This document shows positions 16,853 through 29,005 of a stretch of 64,000 nt of DNA, in pieces. The stretch comes from Deltaproteobacteria bacterium (GTDB taxonomy: Bacteria > Myxococcota_A > Polyangia > Polyangiales > Polyangiaceae): assembly GCA_003235365.1 (NCBI GenBank), contig QJWJ01000431.1, positions 1 through 64,000 of the forward strand, given 5' to 3'. Position 1 is the first letter of the stretch. Each line of letters starts with the position of its first letter. The translations under genes and the position numbers were made by a program. The notes under the pieces were generated by a model. It saw only the letters and a list, made by a program, of their open reading frames with translations. It had not been told where the DNA came from and searched no databases.

Positions 16853-19800
16853 TCAGATCGACAGGTTGATCCCCAGTCGTTCTCGAAGCTGTAGGTAGTG
16901 TGGGCTGATCGCGAACAGGACCAGCTCCTTGAGACGTCGTTGCGATGCGCCTGGCGCATCACCTTCGGAGCCTTGAACGACCTCCACCGCCGTTTCCAGA
17001 TCGTGGGCGAGCACCAATCCAACGCGGTCTGCGGTGTAGTCCACCGCAGTGACCCACTTTTTGAGGTCCAATGCGGAAGATGCCTGCAACAACTTGGATA
17101 CGGCGCGAGCCAACTCGTCCTTGGCGTGTGGGGTGAGCGTGGCTTGGAGCGTCGTTATGGCTTCGCTCACGGCACCTTCCAGATCGGGGGCGACTGGGAA
17201 TGTCGGTGAGATGATCTTGATCGCGGCGAATAGCCACGACTTGAGCCCCGTCCCGGTGCCGACGAGTTGTCGCAGGAAGTGTCCGGGTCGGTAGTACGTC
17301 AGGTGATGTCCGCAGATGAATGCCAGCATCTGAGGTGGGAGATGGGCGTTGAGAACCCCCAAGCCCATGCTGATCGAGGGAACCTTCGTGTCCAGGAACA
17401 CCAATCCCCCCGGATCGTTGGTGTTCTCGAACGTCGGCGGAGTTGGCATGTCGAGAACGCCCGCCGCGTAGTGGAGTGTTTGCCCCACCGGGTAGTTGTG
17501 GTGTTCGGGCGATATGGTGTTTCGCGGATCGTAGCCGAGCTGTTCGAAGTCGTAGCCACGGCTGACGACGACGGCAGGTTCGATGATGGCGAAAATGTCC
17601 GTCAACAGAGGGTCCTGCTCGGGGTGCGTCAGGAATCGCGCCCAGTCCTCGGCAGTGACGACCTCCTGTGCGTAAGCGGGGTCCTCGCTGCGCATCCGCT
17701 TGAAGAACCGCTCCTCGTCGGGCGCGGCGAGCTTGAGCACCGACAGCGCTTGACACAACAGCCACGCTCCGTCCGGGTTCTTGCGCTCGGTGTACAGCTT
17801 GCGCAGTGCCGTGTACGCGTCGGCGCGGTAGGGGTCGTGCTCGAGAATGTTCGTGTACGCTGCGATGGCCTTGTCGAAATAGGTGTGCGCATGGCTCGCA
17901 TACAACTGACCCAACACGTCCAGCCGCCGACGGTTGTCGGGGTCGATGGTGTGTGCGGCCTCGAACGCGTCGACCGCGTCGTCGGGCCGGTTCATGTCGT
18001 CGCGGTACAGCTCGCCGAGCGACGTGAATGCTTCGAGCAGTCGCGCCGTGTCTTTGGCGTGACTGGCGGCGCGCATCTTCTCCTTGAGCAGGCGTTCAGC
18101 GGACTCGAAGTCGCCCTGTTCGCGGTAGATCGCGATGCTCTCCTCGAGGGCTTTGGTGAGCGACGGGTCGAGCTCCATGACCTGTGCGAATACCGATAGG
18201 CCCGTCTGTTGATCGCCGATTTCGCGGACGCAGATCATGCCGGCGGTCATCAGGTAGCGGGCCTTCTGGGTCGGATCTTCGACGAACTGCGCGAGTTTCA
18301 TCACCACGTCGTAAGCCTTGGCCCAGTCCTTGTCCTCGCTGTACAGCTGCATCAAGCGAGTCAGCAAACGACGGTCATCGGGGCGAACGTCGACGGCAGC
18401 GACCAGGCAGCGAGTGGCTCGCTGGCGGTCTTGCAACTTGTCCATGGCGAGTTGCCCCATGGCGATGAGTAGCTGAACCTTCTCGTCCCCTTCGAGCAGG
18501 TCGAGCAATCTCGATTGCGCCTCCCAGGTTTCCTCCCAGTCTTCCATCGCCTCGTGGGTCTGGACCAGCGAGCGCAGGGGCGCTGGCGCCGTGGGATCCA
18601 GCTCCGCTGCCTCTTCGAGCAGAGACACCGCCAGGCCGAATTGGCCCGTTCGACGCGTTGCTTCGGCGTGATGGAAGGTGGCGAGTGAACGCTCGGCCGC
18701 GGTCAGCCGATCGTCGAAGCGCTCGAGGATCTCGGTGTACAGGTTGCGTGCAAACTCTGGCTCGCCGTGATCGAAGACCACCTTTGCCGCCCGCAGCATC
18801 GCCTCGGGGTTGTCCGGTGCGAGCTCGCGCAGTTTCTGGACGGCGTCGAGCGCCGCCTCGGACGCTCCATGACGCGCCAGTGCATCCAGGTAGACGATCA
18901 ACACGTTCAGCGCGCGATCCTGAGGTAGCGAATCGAGTTGTGCGATGGACCGCTCGAAGTGCACGGCAGCATCAGCGTAACGCTCCTGGTCCATCGCAAT
19001 GCGACCCAGGATCTCCCGTGCATCGAGCGACGTATCGTTCCATTCGAGCGCTTGATGTGCGGCTTGCTCTGCCAGCTCGATGTCCTGGAGCTTCTCGTAG
19101 GCCAGCCTGGCCAGTTCGGCCATCAGATTCCCGCGTGCCGTCGGACTCTCGGTGAGTTCGACCTGTTGGTGCAGCAGCTCGGCGGCTGCGTGAGGGTCGC
19201 CGAGTTGTAGATAGGTCTTGCGCAGGCCGGTGCTCGCGTCGCCGTGGTGAGGAATGGCGTCGAGGGCGAGCTTGTAGCGATCCGCTGCTCCCGCCCAATC
19301 CTTTCGCTTTTCGAGCAGGCGTGCGGCGCGCACGTAGTTGTCGGCACGAGCAGCTGGCGTGCTTGCCGACTCCGCCAACGTGTCGAGGGCGCGCAGCGCC
19401 TCGTCGGCGTCGCCCGACTGCTGCTTCAGCTCCGCCAAGGCGGCCAGGGCATCGGCGTGTTCCGAATCGACTTCGAGCACCGCTTCGAAGGCGACGAGCG
19501 CTTGGTGCGGTGCCCCGAGCTGGTCAGCCAGCAACTTGGCGCGTTGGAACAACAGCTGCCCCTTGCGCTTCGGGTCGTCGATCTGGTTGGCGTGGCGGCC
19601 ATAAAGTTCAATCAGCTCGTCCCAGCGTTCCTGCGCCTTGAAAATGCGCTCGAGGCCGACGAGTGCGTTTTCGTTGCGCGGATCGAGCTCCAGAACCCGC
19701 TGCATCATCTCGGCGGCACTGCGCGGATCGAGGAACTCTTCCTCGTAGAGGCTCGCGATACGCTCGTAGAGGCTTGCCTTCTGACGCGGCGTGGCGGCTG

Positions 19801-22222
19801 CTTTGACTTCGGCCTGGAGGGTTTCCAGCAGGCGATCGAACTGACCGAGCTTCGTGTAAACCCGGTCCAGCCCACGCAGCGCGCTGACGTTGAACGGGTC
19901 TTCCTCGGTCACCGACTGGTAGGTCTCCAACGCTTGGCTGGTGGCTGAAAGCTTGTCCTCGTACGCCTCGCCGATGGCGCAGAGCAGGCTCAGGCGATCG
20001 GCGCCGCGCAGGTTCTCGGATTGGCGCTTGAGGACCCGGACGTAGCCTGCGTGATCACCACTGCGTTCATACAGTTCGGCGAGGGCGCCGTTGGCGGCTT
20101 CGTGGGCTGGGTCTTCTTCGATGATGGCTTCGTAGATGGCCAGCGCACGAGCGGTGTCACCGAGCCGCTTGTCGAGGATCTCCGCAGCTTCGACTCGCAA
20201 GTCTCGTCCCTTCGCCGGCGTGGCGGCTGCGTCGGAGCGCCGCTGCAGAAGGTCGGCCAACTCGCCCCACTGCTGGGAGCGCCGATAGAGCTTGGCCAAG
20301 CCGTCCAGCGCGTTGTCGTTGGCCGCATCGTGACTCAGCACGTTGCGATAGCACTCCAGCGCCAGATCGAAACGACCCAATCGATCGGCGTACCAGTGAC
20401 CCATTTGCAGCAGCATTGCCAAGTGCTCGTCGGGGCCGAGCCCGGCCGACGCCGCGTCGGCGCAGCTACCGAGCACGTCGTTCCACGCTGCCTGATTACG
20501 ACTGGCAACTCGCTCGACCGCGTGCGCGTAGTCCGAGTTTTGCGGGTCGTCGCAGAAGGCCTGCGTGAACGCGACGACTGCTTGACTCGGGTCGTTCAGC
20601 TGTTGCTCGTACAGGCTGCCGATCTTGGCAAACAGCTCGGCCTTCTGCGCTGAGCTCGTCGCCGAATCGGTGAGACCGAGCCACAGTTCGATGAGCTCGT
20701 CGTGCTTTGCGGTTTTGAGATACAGATCTTCGAGCGCAGCGCGGGCGACTTGGTTGCCGGGCTGAAGAGTCAGCAGCTCCGTGTAGACTCCCTCCGCCAG
20801 GTCCGTTGCGCCAGCGCGGCGGTAGAGTCTTCCGGCGCGGAATCCGAGGTCGAGACGCACCTCTGCCGATTCGGGGTCCACGGCGAGCAGATTGAACGCT
20901 TCGAGGAACGTTTCGGCGATGCGTGCCGGGTCTCCGCCTTCGTCCGCGGCGCTTTCGAGAGCCAAGGCGGCTTCCTGATCCGTCGGTTCGTCGCGCAGCG
21001 CCAGGATCCTGTCGCCGAGTTCCTCGTTGCTGATCGCCGTTGCGCCGGCCCGGGTTACCATCAGCGCGTCGAAGGCGGCGAGCGCGTCGGCCGCGTCGGC
21101 AGGGCGTTCGTCGGGGTGGGGACTGAGCAATCGCATCACGAACGCTTCGAGTTCGAACGGAACTGACCCTCGCGGCGCGGCGTACGACGGCGCGACGGGC
21201 GGTTCGCCGAGGTGGGCCGATGCCTGCGCGACGTCGCAGTCCCCTTCAAACGGACTCTGACCGGTCAGCAGCTCGTAGATCATCGAACCGACTGCGTACA
21301 GATCGCTGCGAGGCGTTGCACCGTCGCCGCGCAACACCTCGGGCGCGATCGTGGTCGGTGCGCTGACGCACAACAGCTTGGCTTCGCCTCGCGCGTCGAC
21401 GAACGTGCGCAAGCGGTCCGTTCCTGCGTCTTGAAGCTGAACACTGACCGCGCCGCCTTCGGCATCGGTCAGCGGCGTTTCGAGCACGAGTAGGTTCTCC
21501 AGTTTGAGGTCGCCGTGGACGAGCTTGCGGTCGTGCAAGCGCGAAAGCGACACGAGGAGATCGCGAATCCAGGCGGCCGCGTCACTGACGTGAATCGGCC
21601 CACTTCGCGCGACGTGCGATGCCGCGCTCGCGCCAGCGACGTATCGCGTGGCGACGTAATGGAGGTGACCTGCGCTGCCCAGTTCGACGTCCGAGCCGAT
21701 GCCGGGCAATCCGAGCTGGTCGACGATGCGGCAGAAGGTGAGCAGTCGCTGTAGGCCACCGCGGTCCGCCGCACACGCGGGATGGAAGACCTTCAGTCGA
21801 AATTGAGCGTCGTCTCTCGCTGCCAGGTAGCATCGGCCCGATGCGCCTTCCCCCAGGTCCCGCACTATGGAGAAACCCGCGAACTGGGTGTCAGCGGACC
21901 AATGCGGGGCGCGAGAGCTACCGTTTGCCGAAGCACGAAACTGCTCACTGGCTTTGGGGTTGGTCGCCACGACCGCATCGCACAATGCCAGCAGGCAGTC
22001 TTGCCGCGAGCAGTACTCCGTCAGGGACTTGACGTAGGACCCTTTGGCTTTCTCGCCGCCCAGAGCAGTCGGGTCGAGCCCCAGCAGCTGCTCGCTCAAG
22101 CGAATCAGATCGTCGAGCTCGAAGAGCTGTTCCAGTTCAGCGCGCAGCGCTTGCATCTCCATGTCGTGCATCTTCCTGAGGTCGAGCCGGGGCGAGTCGT
22201 GAGGCGCCAATCCGGCAGCCAT
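16853..22222 (-). CDS. giant protein: EAD-like domain, Ser/Thr kinase-like domain, TPR array, peptidase-like C-terminus
   Basis: 1789 aa from ATG 22222, chosen for its GGAGG site and because longer forms would overlap the divergent ftsB-like gene. Residues 22-90 look like a helical effector-associated (death-like) adaptor domain (FELDDLIRLSEQLLGLDP). Kinase-like domain: Gly loop LGEGASG 123-129, Lys144, HGDLKLEN 236-243, DAG 265-267 in place of DFG, APE 293-295. A long array of 34-aa TPR-type repeats follows to about residue 1500. The C-terminal 200 residues resemble an M48 peptidase scaffold, but the zinc motif position reads GHHLTYY (1638-1644). Domain calls outside the kinase and TPRs are by eye. 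Role unknown; probably cytoplasmic scaffold or signalling. Confidence 0.8.
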   Translation of the reverse strand: MAAGLAPHDSPRLDLRKMHDMEMQALRAELEQLFELDDLIRLSEQLLGLDPTALGGEKAKGSYVKSLTEYCSRQDCLLALCDAVVATNPKASEQFRASANGSSRAPHWSADTQFAGFSIVRDLGEGASGRCYLAARDDAQFRLKVFHPACAADRGGLQRLLTFCRIVDQLGLPGIGSDVELGSAGHLHYVATRYVAGASAASHVARSGPIHVSDAAAWIRDLLVSLSRLHDRKLVHGDLKLENLLVLETPLTDAEGGAVSVQLQDAGTDRLRTFVDARGEAKLLCVSAPTTIAPEVLRGDGATPRSDLYAVGSMIYELLTGQSPFEGDCDVAQASAHLGEPPVAPSYAAPRGSVPFELEAFVMRLLSPHPDERPADAADALAAFDALMVTRAGATAISNEELGDRILALRDEPTDQEAALALESAADEGGDPARIAETFLEAFNLLAVDPESAEVRLDLGFRAGRLYRRAGATDLAEGVYTELLTLQPGNQVARAALEDLYLKTAKHDELIELWLGLTDSATSSAQKAELFAKIGSLYEQQLNDPSQAVVAFTQAFCDDPQNSDYAHAVERVASRNQAAWNDVLGSCADAASAGLGPDEHLAMLLQMGHWYADRLGRFDLALECYRNVLSHDAANDNALDGLAKLYRRSQQWGELADLLQRRSDAAATPAKGRDLRVEAAEILDKRLGDTARALAIYEAIIEEDPAHEAANGALAELYERSGDHAGYVRVLKRQSENLRGADRLSLLCAIGEAYEDKLSATSQALETYQSVTEEDPFNVSALRGLDRVYTKLGQFDRLLETLQAEVKAAATPRQKASLYERIASLYEEEFLDPRSAAEMMQRVLELDPRNENALVGLERIFKAQERWDELIELYGRHANQIDDPKRKGQLLFQRAKLLADQLGAPHQALVAFEAVLEVDSEHADALAALAELKQQSGDADEALRALDTLAESASTPAARADNYVRAARLLEKRKDWAGAADRYKLALDAIPHHGDASTGLRKTYLQLGDPHAAAELLHQQVELTESPTARGNLMAELARLAYEKLQDIELAEQAAHQALEWNDTSLDAREILGRIAMDQERYADAAVHFERSIAQLDSLPQDRALNVLIVYLDALARHGASEAALDAVQKLRELAPDNPEAMLRAAKVVFDHGEPEFARNLYTEILERFDDRLTAAERSLATFHHAEATRRTGQFGLAVSLLEEAAELDPTAPAPLRSLVQTHEAMEDWEETWEAQSRLLDLLEGDEKVQLLIAMGQLAMDKLQDRQRATRCLVAAVDVRPDDRRLLTRLMQLYSEDKDWAKAYDVVMKLAQFVEDPTQKARYLMTAGMICVREIGDQQTGLSVFAQVMELDPSLTKALEESIAIYREQGDFESAERLLKEKMRAASHAKDTARLLEAFTSLGELYRDDMNRPDDAVDAFEAAHTIDPDNRRRLDVLGQLYASHAHTYFDKAIAAYTNILEHDPYRADAYTALRKLYTERKNPDGAWLLCQALSVLKLAAPDEERFFKRMRSEDPAYAQEVVTAEDWARFLTHPEQDPLLTDIFAIIEPAVVVSRGYDFEQLGYDPRNTISPEHHNYPVGQTLHYAAGVLDMPTPPTFENTNDPGGLVFLDTKVPSISMGLGVLNAHLPPQMLAFICGHHLTYYRPGHFLRQLVGTGTGLKSWLFAAIKIISPTFPVAPDLEGAVSEAITTLQATLTPHAKDELARAVSKLLQASSALDLKKWVTAVDYTADRVGLVLAHDLETAVEVVQGSEGDAPGASQRRLKELVLFAISPHYLQLRERLGINLSI

Positions 22223-22227
22223 CCGGG

Positions 22228-22232
22228 CCTCC
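22228..22232 (-). promoter_or_regulatory. ribosome binding site fixing the kinase/TPR start
   Basis: GGAGG on the minus strand, 5 bases before the ATG at 22222. It supports the shorter start over the in-frame codon at 22432. Confidence 0.65.
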
Positions 22233-22385
22233 GAATGAGGGCGCGGACTATAGCAAAGCCCGCGTCTGCGCACATGAAAAGACAGGTGTCCAACGCTCGC
22301 TGACCCAGCAGTCCTGGGAGCGGCGCCGGTTAGCGAGTGCCAGTCGGTCGGAAGCTTGCTCAGGGCGGCCCGGTAGGACGTTCCC

Positions 22386-22736
22386 ATGGTGATTTTCCGC
22401 AAAAGTTGCCCACGACCCAGGCGCGCTGGCACTGCTGGCGACGTGACCCCCGGTCAGATCTTCGCCGAGCGTATCCTACCGTTGCTCATCCTGGCCACCG
22501 CCTGCACCTCGGTGCCGATCCTGGTGTTCTCCGAGTCGGGCTTGCCGAGGTTGGAGAAGCTGCGTCAGGAGCGAGTGATGGTCGACGAGAAGGTCTCACG
22601 CCTCTCGGACGAGATTCGGCGCCTGCGCGCAGAGGTGGAACGAATCAAGAGCGACCCCGCTCACATCGAGCGCGTTGCCCGCGACGAACTGGGGTTGGTG
22701 CGCCAGACCGAGATCGTCTTCCAATTCGAGCGTTGA
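22386..22736 (+). CDS. ftsB: FtsB/DivIC-like septum formation initiator
   Basis: 116-aa bitopic protein with a short basic N-terminus, one hydrophobic segment (about 30-48, ILPLLILATACTSVPILVF), and a coiled coil (LEKLRQERVMVDEKVSRLSDEIRRLRAEVERIKSD). It ends with the family signature HIERVARDELGLVRQTEIVFQF. FtsB-type proteins stabilise the divisome with FtsL and FtsQ. The conserved ending makes the assignment good despite the small size. It is the first gene of a plus-strand run and is divergent from the kinase/TPR gene. Confidence 0.85.
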   Translation: MVIFRKSCPRPRRAGTAGDVTPGQIFAERILPLLILATACTSVPILVFSESGLPRLEKLRQERVMVDEKVSRLSDEIRRLRAEVERIKSDPAHIERVARDELGLVRQTEIVFQFER

Positions 22737-22803
22737 GCGGAGCATTGCCGAAGCGGTGTGTCTGGCGTCCCGCAGGTTGGGGGCGGGTTCCCAAGATGCC
22801 GGA

Positions 22804-24005
22804 ATGTTTGCGCGTCAGGCAGAGGCGGACGATGATAGCAGGGTGTCCTTGCAGCTTGCCCAGCACCTGATTGCGGTCGAAGCCGTTTCGCGTGCCCAGG
22901 TGGAGGCTGCGTTGCTGTCGAACCTGAAACACGATGTGCCGTTCCTCGCTGCGTTGTCCGAGCTGCACCCGGGGCTGGAACCGCTGCTCGAGCGCGAGCT
23001 GGCTCGTCTTTGGGGAGCGGCGTCGGAGGATCTCGAACCACACCCGACCTTGTTCACACAGCTGCCGACGGGGCTGTGCACGTCGCTTTTGGCGTATCCG
23101 GCCGAGGACACGAAGAGCACAGGCGGAGTCACGGTCGTCGCGGTCGACCCCTTGGATGCCCGCGTGAGCCAGGAGTTCGAGTTCCATCTCGGACAGCCCG
23201 TCCGGATCCTGCGCGGACAACTCCGGGACGTGCGTCGCCGCCTGAGCAATCTCGACAGTCCGTTGGCGCCGCACACGCGTCGTCAGGATACGGCGCGTAT
23301 GAACCTGACGCCTTCGCTGCAGCGACCAGGACAGCTCGACAGCATGCCGCCCATCCCCCTGGTACGTCGACCACCGGTGGTGCGATCACACGTTCCAGGT
23401 ACGGTACGCGGAGTTGCTCCGCCGCCCGCCGGAAATCGGAAGCCCCCGAGCGCTGCCGCCGAGCCGTCCCAAGAGCCGCGCCTGTCGCCGGTCGCCAGGT
23501 CCACCGACTTGGTCAATCCTGGAGCGCTCACCATGTCGATGTCCCAGTCGGACGACGACGACGTACAGCGTGCGTTGGGCGATTTGGCCGTGGCCGACGA
23601 CGCCGAACAGGTGGTGTTCGCTATCGCCAGCGGCATGGCCGCGTCCTGCGAGGAGACCTTGGTCTTCGCCGTGCGCGGCGACTCGCTGTTGAGTCGAGTC
23701 CGCCTGAACTACGCCGGGCAGCCCGAGCTTTTCACCGATCTGGTCGTGCCGCGTGAGGCCGATTGTTCGATGGTCATGGCCCTCGAGCTCGGGCAGTTTC
23801 TCGGACCCCCGCGCTCCCGGGACTTGTTGACCTTCGTCGGTCAGCCCGCTGAGGTCTGTGCTACCCGGGTCGACGTTCGTGGGCGACCGGCATTGGTGTT
23901 CGCCAGCGCTGGCTTTCGCGACGCTTTCGAGGTGTCGAAATGCGCTGATCACCTGGCGCGCGCTGCGGCAGATGCTTTGGGACGAATCGTACTGGCGAGG
24001 AAACG

Positions 24006-24009
<4 letters not shown>
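22804..24009 (+). CDS. MshEN-domain protein with GAF-like C-terminal region
   Basis: 401 aa if started at ATG 22804; the frame is open upstream, and the choice is based on where domain-like sequence begins. Residues 10-150 resemble the MshEN domain seen at the N-terminus of GspE/PilB ATPases (LIAVEAVSRAQVEAALL; VTVVAVDPLDARVSQEFEF). A disordered Pro/Arg linker follows (150-230). A final domain of about 150 residues (DDAEQVVFAIASGMAASCEETLVF) is GAF-like. There is no ATPase domain. Some MshEN domains bind cyclic di-GMP, which is possible here but untested. Its stop overlaps the mutase ATG. Confidence 0.75.
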
Positions 24010-26155
<2,146 letters not shown>

Positions 26156-26159
<4 letters not shown>

Positions 26160-27124
26160 GCGAGGAACCGTCCGTCGCGCTGCAGCGCATTCGCGCCGGC
26201 GATCGGCGTCAGTTGGCTCGCGCGTTGAGTCTCGCGGAGAGCTCGCGAACCCAGGATCGGCGCTGGCTCGACGCGCTGTGGAGCTGCGCAGGCGACGCGG
26301 TTGCGACGACCTTTCGTTTGGCCGTCACTGGCGCGCCCGGCGCCGGTAAGAGCACGTTGATCGAAGCGCTCGGGATTCGGCTGCTCGACGCCGGCAAGCG
26401 CGTGGCGGTGTTGCCGGTCGATCCGTCGAGCCAACGCACGGGGGGAAGTCTGCTCGCCGACGAAACGCGCATGCCGCGGCTGAGCGCGGATTCTCGCGCG
26501 TTCGTGCGTCCGAGTGCGACCGGGCGCATGTTGGGAGGATTGGCTCCGGCCACGCTCGAGTCCGTCGAGCTATGCGAGTTGGCCGGGTACGATTGGGTCA
26601 TCGTGGAAACCGCCGGTGTCGGCCAGACCGAGGCGGACGCGGCGCTGTTGTGCGACGTCGTCGTGCTGGTGCTCAGCCCCGGGGCGGGCGACGAACTGCA
26701 AGGCCTCAAGCGTGGGCTGAACGAGGACTGCCAGGCCCTGGTCGTAAACAAGGCCGACGGCGATGGTGCTGCGGCCGCTCAGCGGATTGCCAATCAGTAT
26801 GCGTCGGCGTCCTCACTGGTTCGGGGCGCGCCCGTCCCGGTGTTCGTCACCAGCGCTCTCGATGGCACCGGCATCGATGCGTGGTGTGATTGGTTGCAGC
26901 GCTTGGACCGGCTCAGCCCGTCACAGCTGCGCGCCAAGCGCTGCGATCAGCGTGCTGCTTTCTTCGAGAAGGTGGTTCGGCAAGCGTTGATCGAGCACGT
27001 CAAGACCGACCCCGATTCTCGACGACACTTCGAACGACTCCAACAGGCCGTCGCCGCGGGTACGATTCGGTCCCCGCGCGCCGTGCGCGACCTGTTGGAG
27101 CTACTCTTCCCTCGACCGCGCTGA
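26156..27124 (+). CDS. meaB: MeaB/ArgK-type G3E GTPase, methylmalonyl-CoA mutase chaperone
   Basis: 322 aa from GTG 26156, overlapping the mutase stop (GTGA). It has a P-loop VTGAPGAGKST, the MeaB signature LPVDPSSQRTGGSLLADETR, VIVETAGVGQTEAD and the base-recognition motif NKADGDG. The family loads and protects the B12 cofactor of acyl-CoA mutases. Translational coupling to the mutase makes it the likely dedicated chaperone. A second MeaB-type gene lies at 29540. Confidence 0.92.
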
Positions 27125-27126
27125 GC

Positions 27127-27138
27127 CCGCCCGGGCGG
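27127..27138. terminator. GC palindrome between convergent genes
   Basis: Perfect 12-bp palindrome CCGCCCGGGCGG starting 2 bases after the meaB stop and before the end of the convergent epimerase-like gene. Position suggests a transcription end signal, but the loop would be tight and no T-tract follows. Confidence 0.3.
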
Positions 27139-27151
27139 TACCTCTTGCTGC

Positions 27152-27649
27152 TCACCCGGGTCGGCTCGAAGTGGGGGGTGCGAGTTGCGCGACGATTTCC
27201 GGCGGTGCCTGCACCAGTTCGACCAGCACTCCCTGGCCGCAGATTGGCGCATCGGGGGAGGGTTTGGGGTGAATGAAGCACACGTCGTGCCCGGCTGCCC
27301 CGCGGCGGATCCCACCAGGCGTGAAACGCACCCCCCGCTCGCTGAGCCAGGCGTGGGCGGCTTGCAAGTCGTCGATCCACAACCCGACGTGGTTGAGCGC
27401 GGGTTGGTCGACCCGGGGGCGCGCTGTCGCATCGAGGGGCATCATGAGGTCGACCTCGACGGTGTCGGCTCCCGCAGACAGGCCGAGCATCTCCTCGTCG
27501 ACGTTTTCGGATGCGCTTTGAAACGTGCCACGGGATACGAGCCCGAGGCTGTCGACCCACAGCGCGCGCAGGGCTGTGCGATCGGGCGCGCCGACTGCAA
27601 TCTGCGCGACGCCGAGCACGTGGAACGGACGCGGGGTTGGGGGGCTCAT
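27152..27649 (-). CDS. methylmalonyl-CoA epimerase-like VOC-family protein
   Basis: 165-aa vicinal-oxygen-chelate protein with two betaalphabetabetabeta modules. The second half matches epimerases closely ([35 protein letters not shown]), giving a His and the C-terminal Glu metal ligands. The first-module ligand position, usually His in NHVAIAV-type motifs, appears to be Gln ([10 protein letters not shown]). It converges on meaB and the mutase, which supports a role in (S)/(R)-methylmalonyl-CoA epimerisation. The ligand change leaves another VOC activity possible. Confidence 0.72.
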   Translation of the reverse strand: MSPPTPRPFHVLGVAQIAVGAPDRTALRALWVDSLGLVSRGTFQSASENVDEEMLGLSAGADTVEVDLMMPLDATARPRVDQPALNHVGLWIDDLQAAHAWLSERGVRFTPGGIRRGAAGHDVCFIHPKPSPDAPICGQGVLVELVQAPPEIVAQLAPPTSSRPG

Positions 27650-27659
27650 CGCTCTTTGG

Positions 27660-28433
27660 TCAGGGCGCGCGTCCCTGGATGCCGATGGACGCCTCGAGCT
27701 CGGTGCCGATCGCTCGAACGAAAGTCACGTTCGGCCCGACACTGCCGTACAGACCGAAGTACTTCATGAAGTCGTATTGAAGTCCGAAGTGGAGGTGAAC
27801 GAGGTAGTCCGTGTCGTAGTTGGCGTTGACGGGGCCGTTGCCGAGCCGCTCCTCGGTCTCGACCGCGAGCGCGGGCTCGAAGAACAGTTTCAGCTGAGAA
27901 TCGCTCATCGTGTAGATGCGCACGCCTGCGCCGAGTAGGCTCGTCGCTGCGGTGGCCGTCTGAGTCTGGTCAGCCAAGCCGAAACGGAGCCACACGTACG
28001 GTTCAATCGAGTCGAGCAACGCGAAGCTCAGAGCCAGGTCGAGGGCTGGAGGCGTGCCGAAGCCACACACGGAACGATCATCCACGGCACCGACGTCGCA
28101 AGGCGGCGAGTCGTCGTAGCGAAACATGATCTTGTAACCGAAGGAGACCGCAGAGCGCAGACCGAACTGCCAAGCGTGTCCGTATGTCGGCGCGGCGGCT
28201 TGCTCGTCGGACTGGGGAGCGGAGGCGACGTCTGCCTCCGAATCGGAATCTTGCGGCGAATCGTCGTCTTCTTCTTTCTCCGTGCCCATGCCGACCTGCG
28301 CTTGGACGTCGGGTGAGGCGGTGGGATCATCGTCGTCGTCGGATTGCGCTCGAGCCACGGAGGCGAGGCTGAGCGAGAGGCACAGCGTGCAGGTGGTGAC
28401 CGGTAAGCTCCAAAGTCGCATGTCTCGCACCAT
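27660..28433 (-). CDS. predicted outer-membrane beta-barrel protein
   Basis: 257-aa exported protein. The signal peptide has a hydrophobic core [13 protein letters not shown] ending near residue 30. A highly acidic Asp/Ser/Glu linker follows (about 31-80), then alternating amphipathic strands to the end ([37 protein letters not shown]). A Cys pair ([12 protein letters not shown]) may form a disulfide. No family recognised. The frame opens at 28433; an in-frame ATG at 28421 is possible. It lies 10 bp from the epimerase-like gene on the same strand, so the two may be cotranscribed. Confidence 0.75.
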   Translation of the reverse strand: MVRDMRLWSLPVTTCTLCLSLSLASVARAQSDDDDDPTASPDVQAQVGMGTEKEEDDDSPQDSDSEADVASAPQSDEQAAAPTYGHAWQFGLRSAVSFGYKIMFRYDDSPPCDVGAVDDRSVCGFGTPPALDLALSFALLDSIEPYVWLRFGLADQTQTATAATSLLGAGVRIYTMSDSQLKLFFEPALAVETEERLGNGPVNANYDTDYLVHLHFGLQYDFMKYFGLYGSVGPNVTFVRAIGTELEASIGIQGRAP

Positions 28434-28636
28434 ATCCCATCATCGCCTGCCGACCAAGGTTACTGGCGTTCAGCGGGATGATGCGGGCGCGGTGCGTCGA
28501 GCCGTCGGCGCACCGAGCCGGGCTGCGCGCTGTCGCCAATCGCCATGGCCCCGCTCGGCGTTGTACCTCGCCTGGTGCCGGGGAAATTTGCAGAAACATT
28601 CCCCCGATCCGCCGAATCGGATTACGCTTGTTCACG

Positions 28637-28996
28637 ATGTTCCGTGAGACGATTCAGAACGTGGTTGACGGTGTCGAAGGCGGCCTTGCTGGTATGCTCG
28701 TCGACTTCGAGGGCATTCCCGTCGATTCCTACACACGGGATGATGCGGGGTTCGACATCGAAGCGGTGGGGGCCGAGGCCAGCGTTCTGGTCAAGTCGAT
28801 CCAGCGTGCAACCGAGATGCTCGATGCCGGCGAGACCAAAGAAGTTTCAATCCGCAACGAGCGCATGGTCACTCTGATTCGAGTGCTCAACGATACCTAC
28901 TTCCTGGCGGTCACCTTGGCCCCCGAGGGTAACCTGGGCAAAGCGCGCTACCTGCTGCGCGTTTCGGCGCCGGCGCTCGTTGCCGAGCTGTCCTGA
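28637..28996 (+). CDS. Roadblock/LC7 domain protein (MglB-like)
   Basis: 119 aa from ATG 28637. It is a single Roadblock/LC7 fold: GLAGMLVDFEGIPVDSY strand-turn, a central helix (SVLVKSIQRATEMLDAG), then paired strands (ERMVTLIRVLNDTYFLAVTLAP) and a final helix. Such proteins act as homodimeric regulators of small Ras-like GTPases such as MglA. No partner GTPase gene is adjacent. It lies 9 bp before aroQ and probably shares its transcript. Confidence 0.85.
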   Translation: MFRETIQNVVDGVEGGLAGMLVDFEGIPVDSYTRDDAGFDIEAVGAEASVLVKSIQRATEMLDAGETKEVSIRNERMVTLIRVLNDTYFLAVTLAPEGNLGKARYLLRVSAPALVAELS

Positions 28997-29005
28997 GGTC
29001 GTGTC

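Noticed and set aside
22223-22432. N-terminal extension of the kinase/TPR protein
   Set aside because: Overlaps the divergent ftsB-like gene and lies upstream of a good GGAGG-ATG start.
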